This document shows, one piece after another, positions 6,306 to 6,706 of a stretch of DNA of 6,706 bases. Source of the DNA: an uncultured Collinsella sp. (GTDB lineage: Bacteria; Actinomycetota; Coriobacteriia; Coriobacteriales; Coriobacteriaceae). The number at the start of each line of letters is the position of its first letter. The stretch's first letter is position 1. The notes beneath the pieces were generated by a model. That model saw nothing but the letters and a program-made list of their open reading frames with translations, did not search any database and was not told the DNA's origin. Location: assembly GCA_900757265.1 (NCBI GenBank), contig CAAENW010000209.1:1-6706 (forward strand). The letters are read 5' to 3'. The translations under genes and the position numbers were made by a program.

Positions 6306-6706
6306 ATGTCTTTTGCCATCATAACCGACTCCACGTCGGACATCTCCCCCGCCCGTGCCCAAGAGCTCGGCATTTACGTGATTCCGCTGCATGTGATTAT
6401 CGAGGGCGAGGACCTGCTCGACCAGGTGCAGATTACCGCCGAGGAATACGTCGCCCGCATGGCCGGCTCCGAGCAGCTGCCGCACACCTCGCAGCCGAGC
6501 GCCGGCGAGTTCAAGGCGCTGTTTGACCGCGTACGCGCCGATGGCCACGACAGCGCGATCTTTATCTCGCTGTGCAGCGAGTGGTCCGCCTGCTATTCCA
6601 ACGCATGCCTGGTCGCCGAGACCCACGAGCTCGACGTGCGCTGCATCGATTCGCGCACCGGCTCGGGCGCCGAGGGCCTGCTGGTGGAGTACGCGCTGGC
6701 TATGCG
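6306..6706 (+). CDS. DegV/FakB family fatty-acid-binding protein (5' part)
   Basis: The gene is open at the right edge; 133 codons are present of a family usually near 280 residues. DegV proteins (FakB in Firmicutes) bind a fatty acid and present it to the kinase FakA for phosphorylation, feeding exogenous fatty acids into phospholipid synthesis. The family start pattern ITDSTSDIS is at residues 6-14. TSQPSAGEF is at 61-69, with Thr61 in the position of the lipid carboxylate-binding Thr. The loop ISLCSEWSACYSNA at 87-100 has Ser94 aligned with the second carboxylate-binding Ser, and DSRTGSGAEG is at 115-124. The ATG has GAAAGG 7 nt upstream. It is transcribed divergently from the HAD gene. 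The usual LSGT of the loop appears here as WSAC. Family assignment is firm; lipid specificity and the presence of a FakA partner cannot be seen. Confidence 0.92.
   Translation, partial: MSFAIITDSTSDISPARAQELGIYVIPLHVIIEGEDLLDQVQITAEEYVARMAGSEQLPHTSQPSAGEFKALFDRVRADGHDSAIFISLCSEWSACYSNACLVAETHELDVRCIDSRTGSGAEGLLVEYALAM

Noticed and set aside
6243..6626. Minus-strand open frame opposite the degV-family gene
   Set aside because: The plus strand gives a clear DegV N-terminus with its own ribosome binding site; the antisense frame has no recognisable features.

Overview
The window is a GC-rich bacterial chromosomal segment (gene bodies strongly GC, third positions mostly G or C). It carries five complete genes on the minus strand and one gene, cut by the window end, on the plus strand. 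The codon style, the Tat-type lipoprotein signal on PstS, the gut-anaerobe-like DegV and PepV-type proteins and the overall style suggest an actinobacterium of the Coriobacteriia, possibly Collinsella-like. This is a judgement from style; no RNA marker gene is present to prove it.

Layout from right to left on the minus strand. A HAD-family phosphatase (5487-6149) is followed after 54 bp by an M20 dipeptidase of the PepV type (3996-5432), probably one transcript. A 319-bp intergenic stretch (3677-3995) holds a very long, nearly perfect hairpin that reads as a terminator on the minus strand. It also holds a candidate Pho-type direct repeat, and a leader with two similar small hairpins. Then comes the high-affinity phosphate transport operon pstS-pstC-pstA-pstB (16-3676), with 25 bp between pstS and pstC, an 8-bp overlap pstC/pstA and a 4-bp overlap pstA/pstB. 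The operon probably continues left of the window, where phoU often lies, but this cannot be seen.

On the plus strand, a DegV/FakB-type fatty-acid-binding protein gene starts at 6306, runs off the right edge, and is divergent from the HAD gene. The 156-bp divergent region contains an AT-rich patch of alternating TTCAA/TTGAA half-sites and a good -10-like TATACT.

Functionally, PstS captures inorganic phosphate outside the membrane, PstC and PstA form the channel, and PstB powers uptake. The HAD enzyme and the dipeptidase are housekeeping-type hydrolases with no obvious pathway link to phosphate uptake. I see no mobile element gene, CRISPR array, tRNA or rRNA, and no clearly new multi-gene system. 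The most unusual material is non-coding: the long hairpin and the pst leader between 3677 and 3995.
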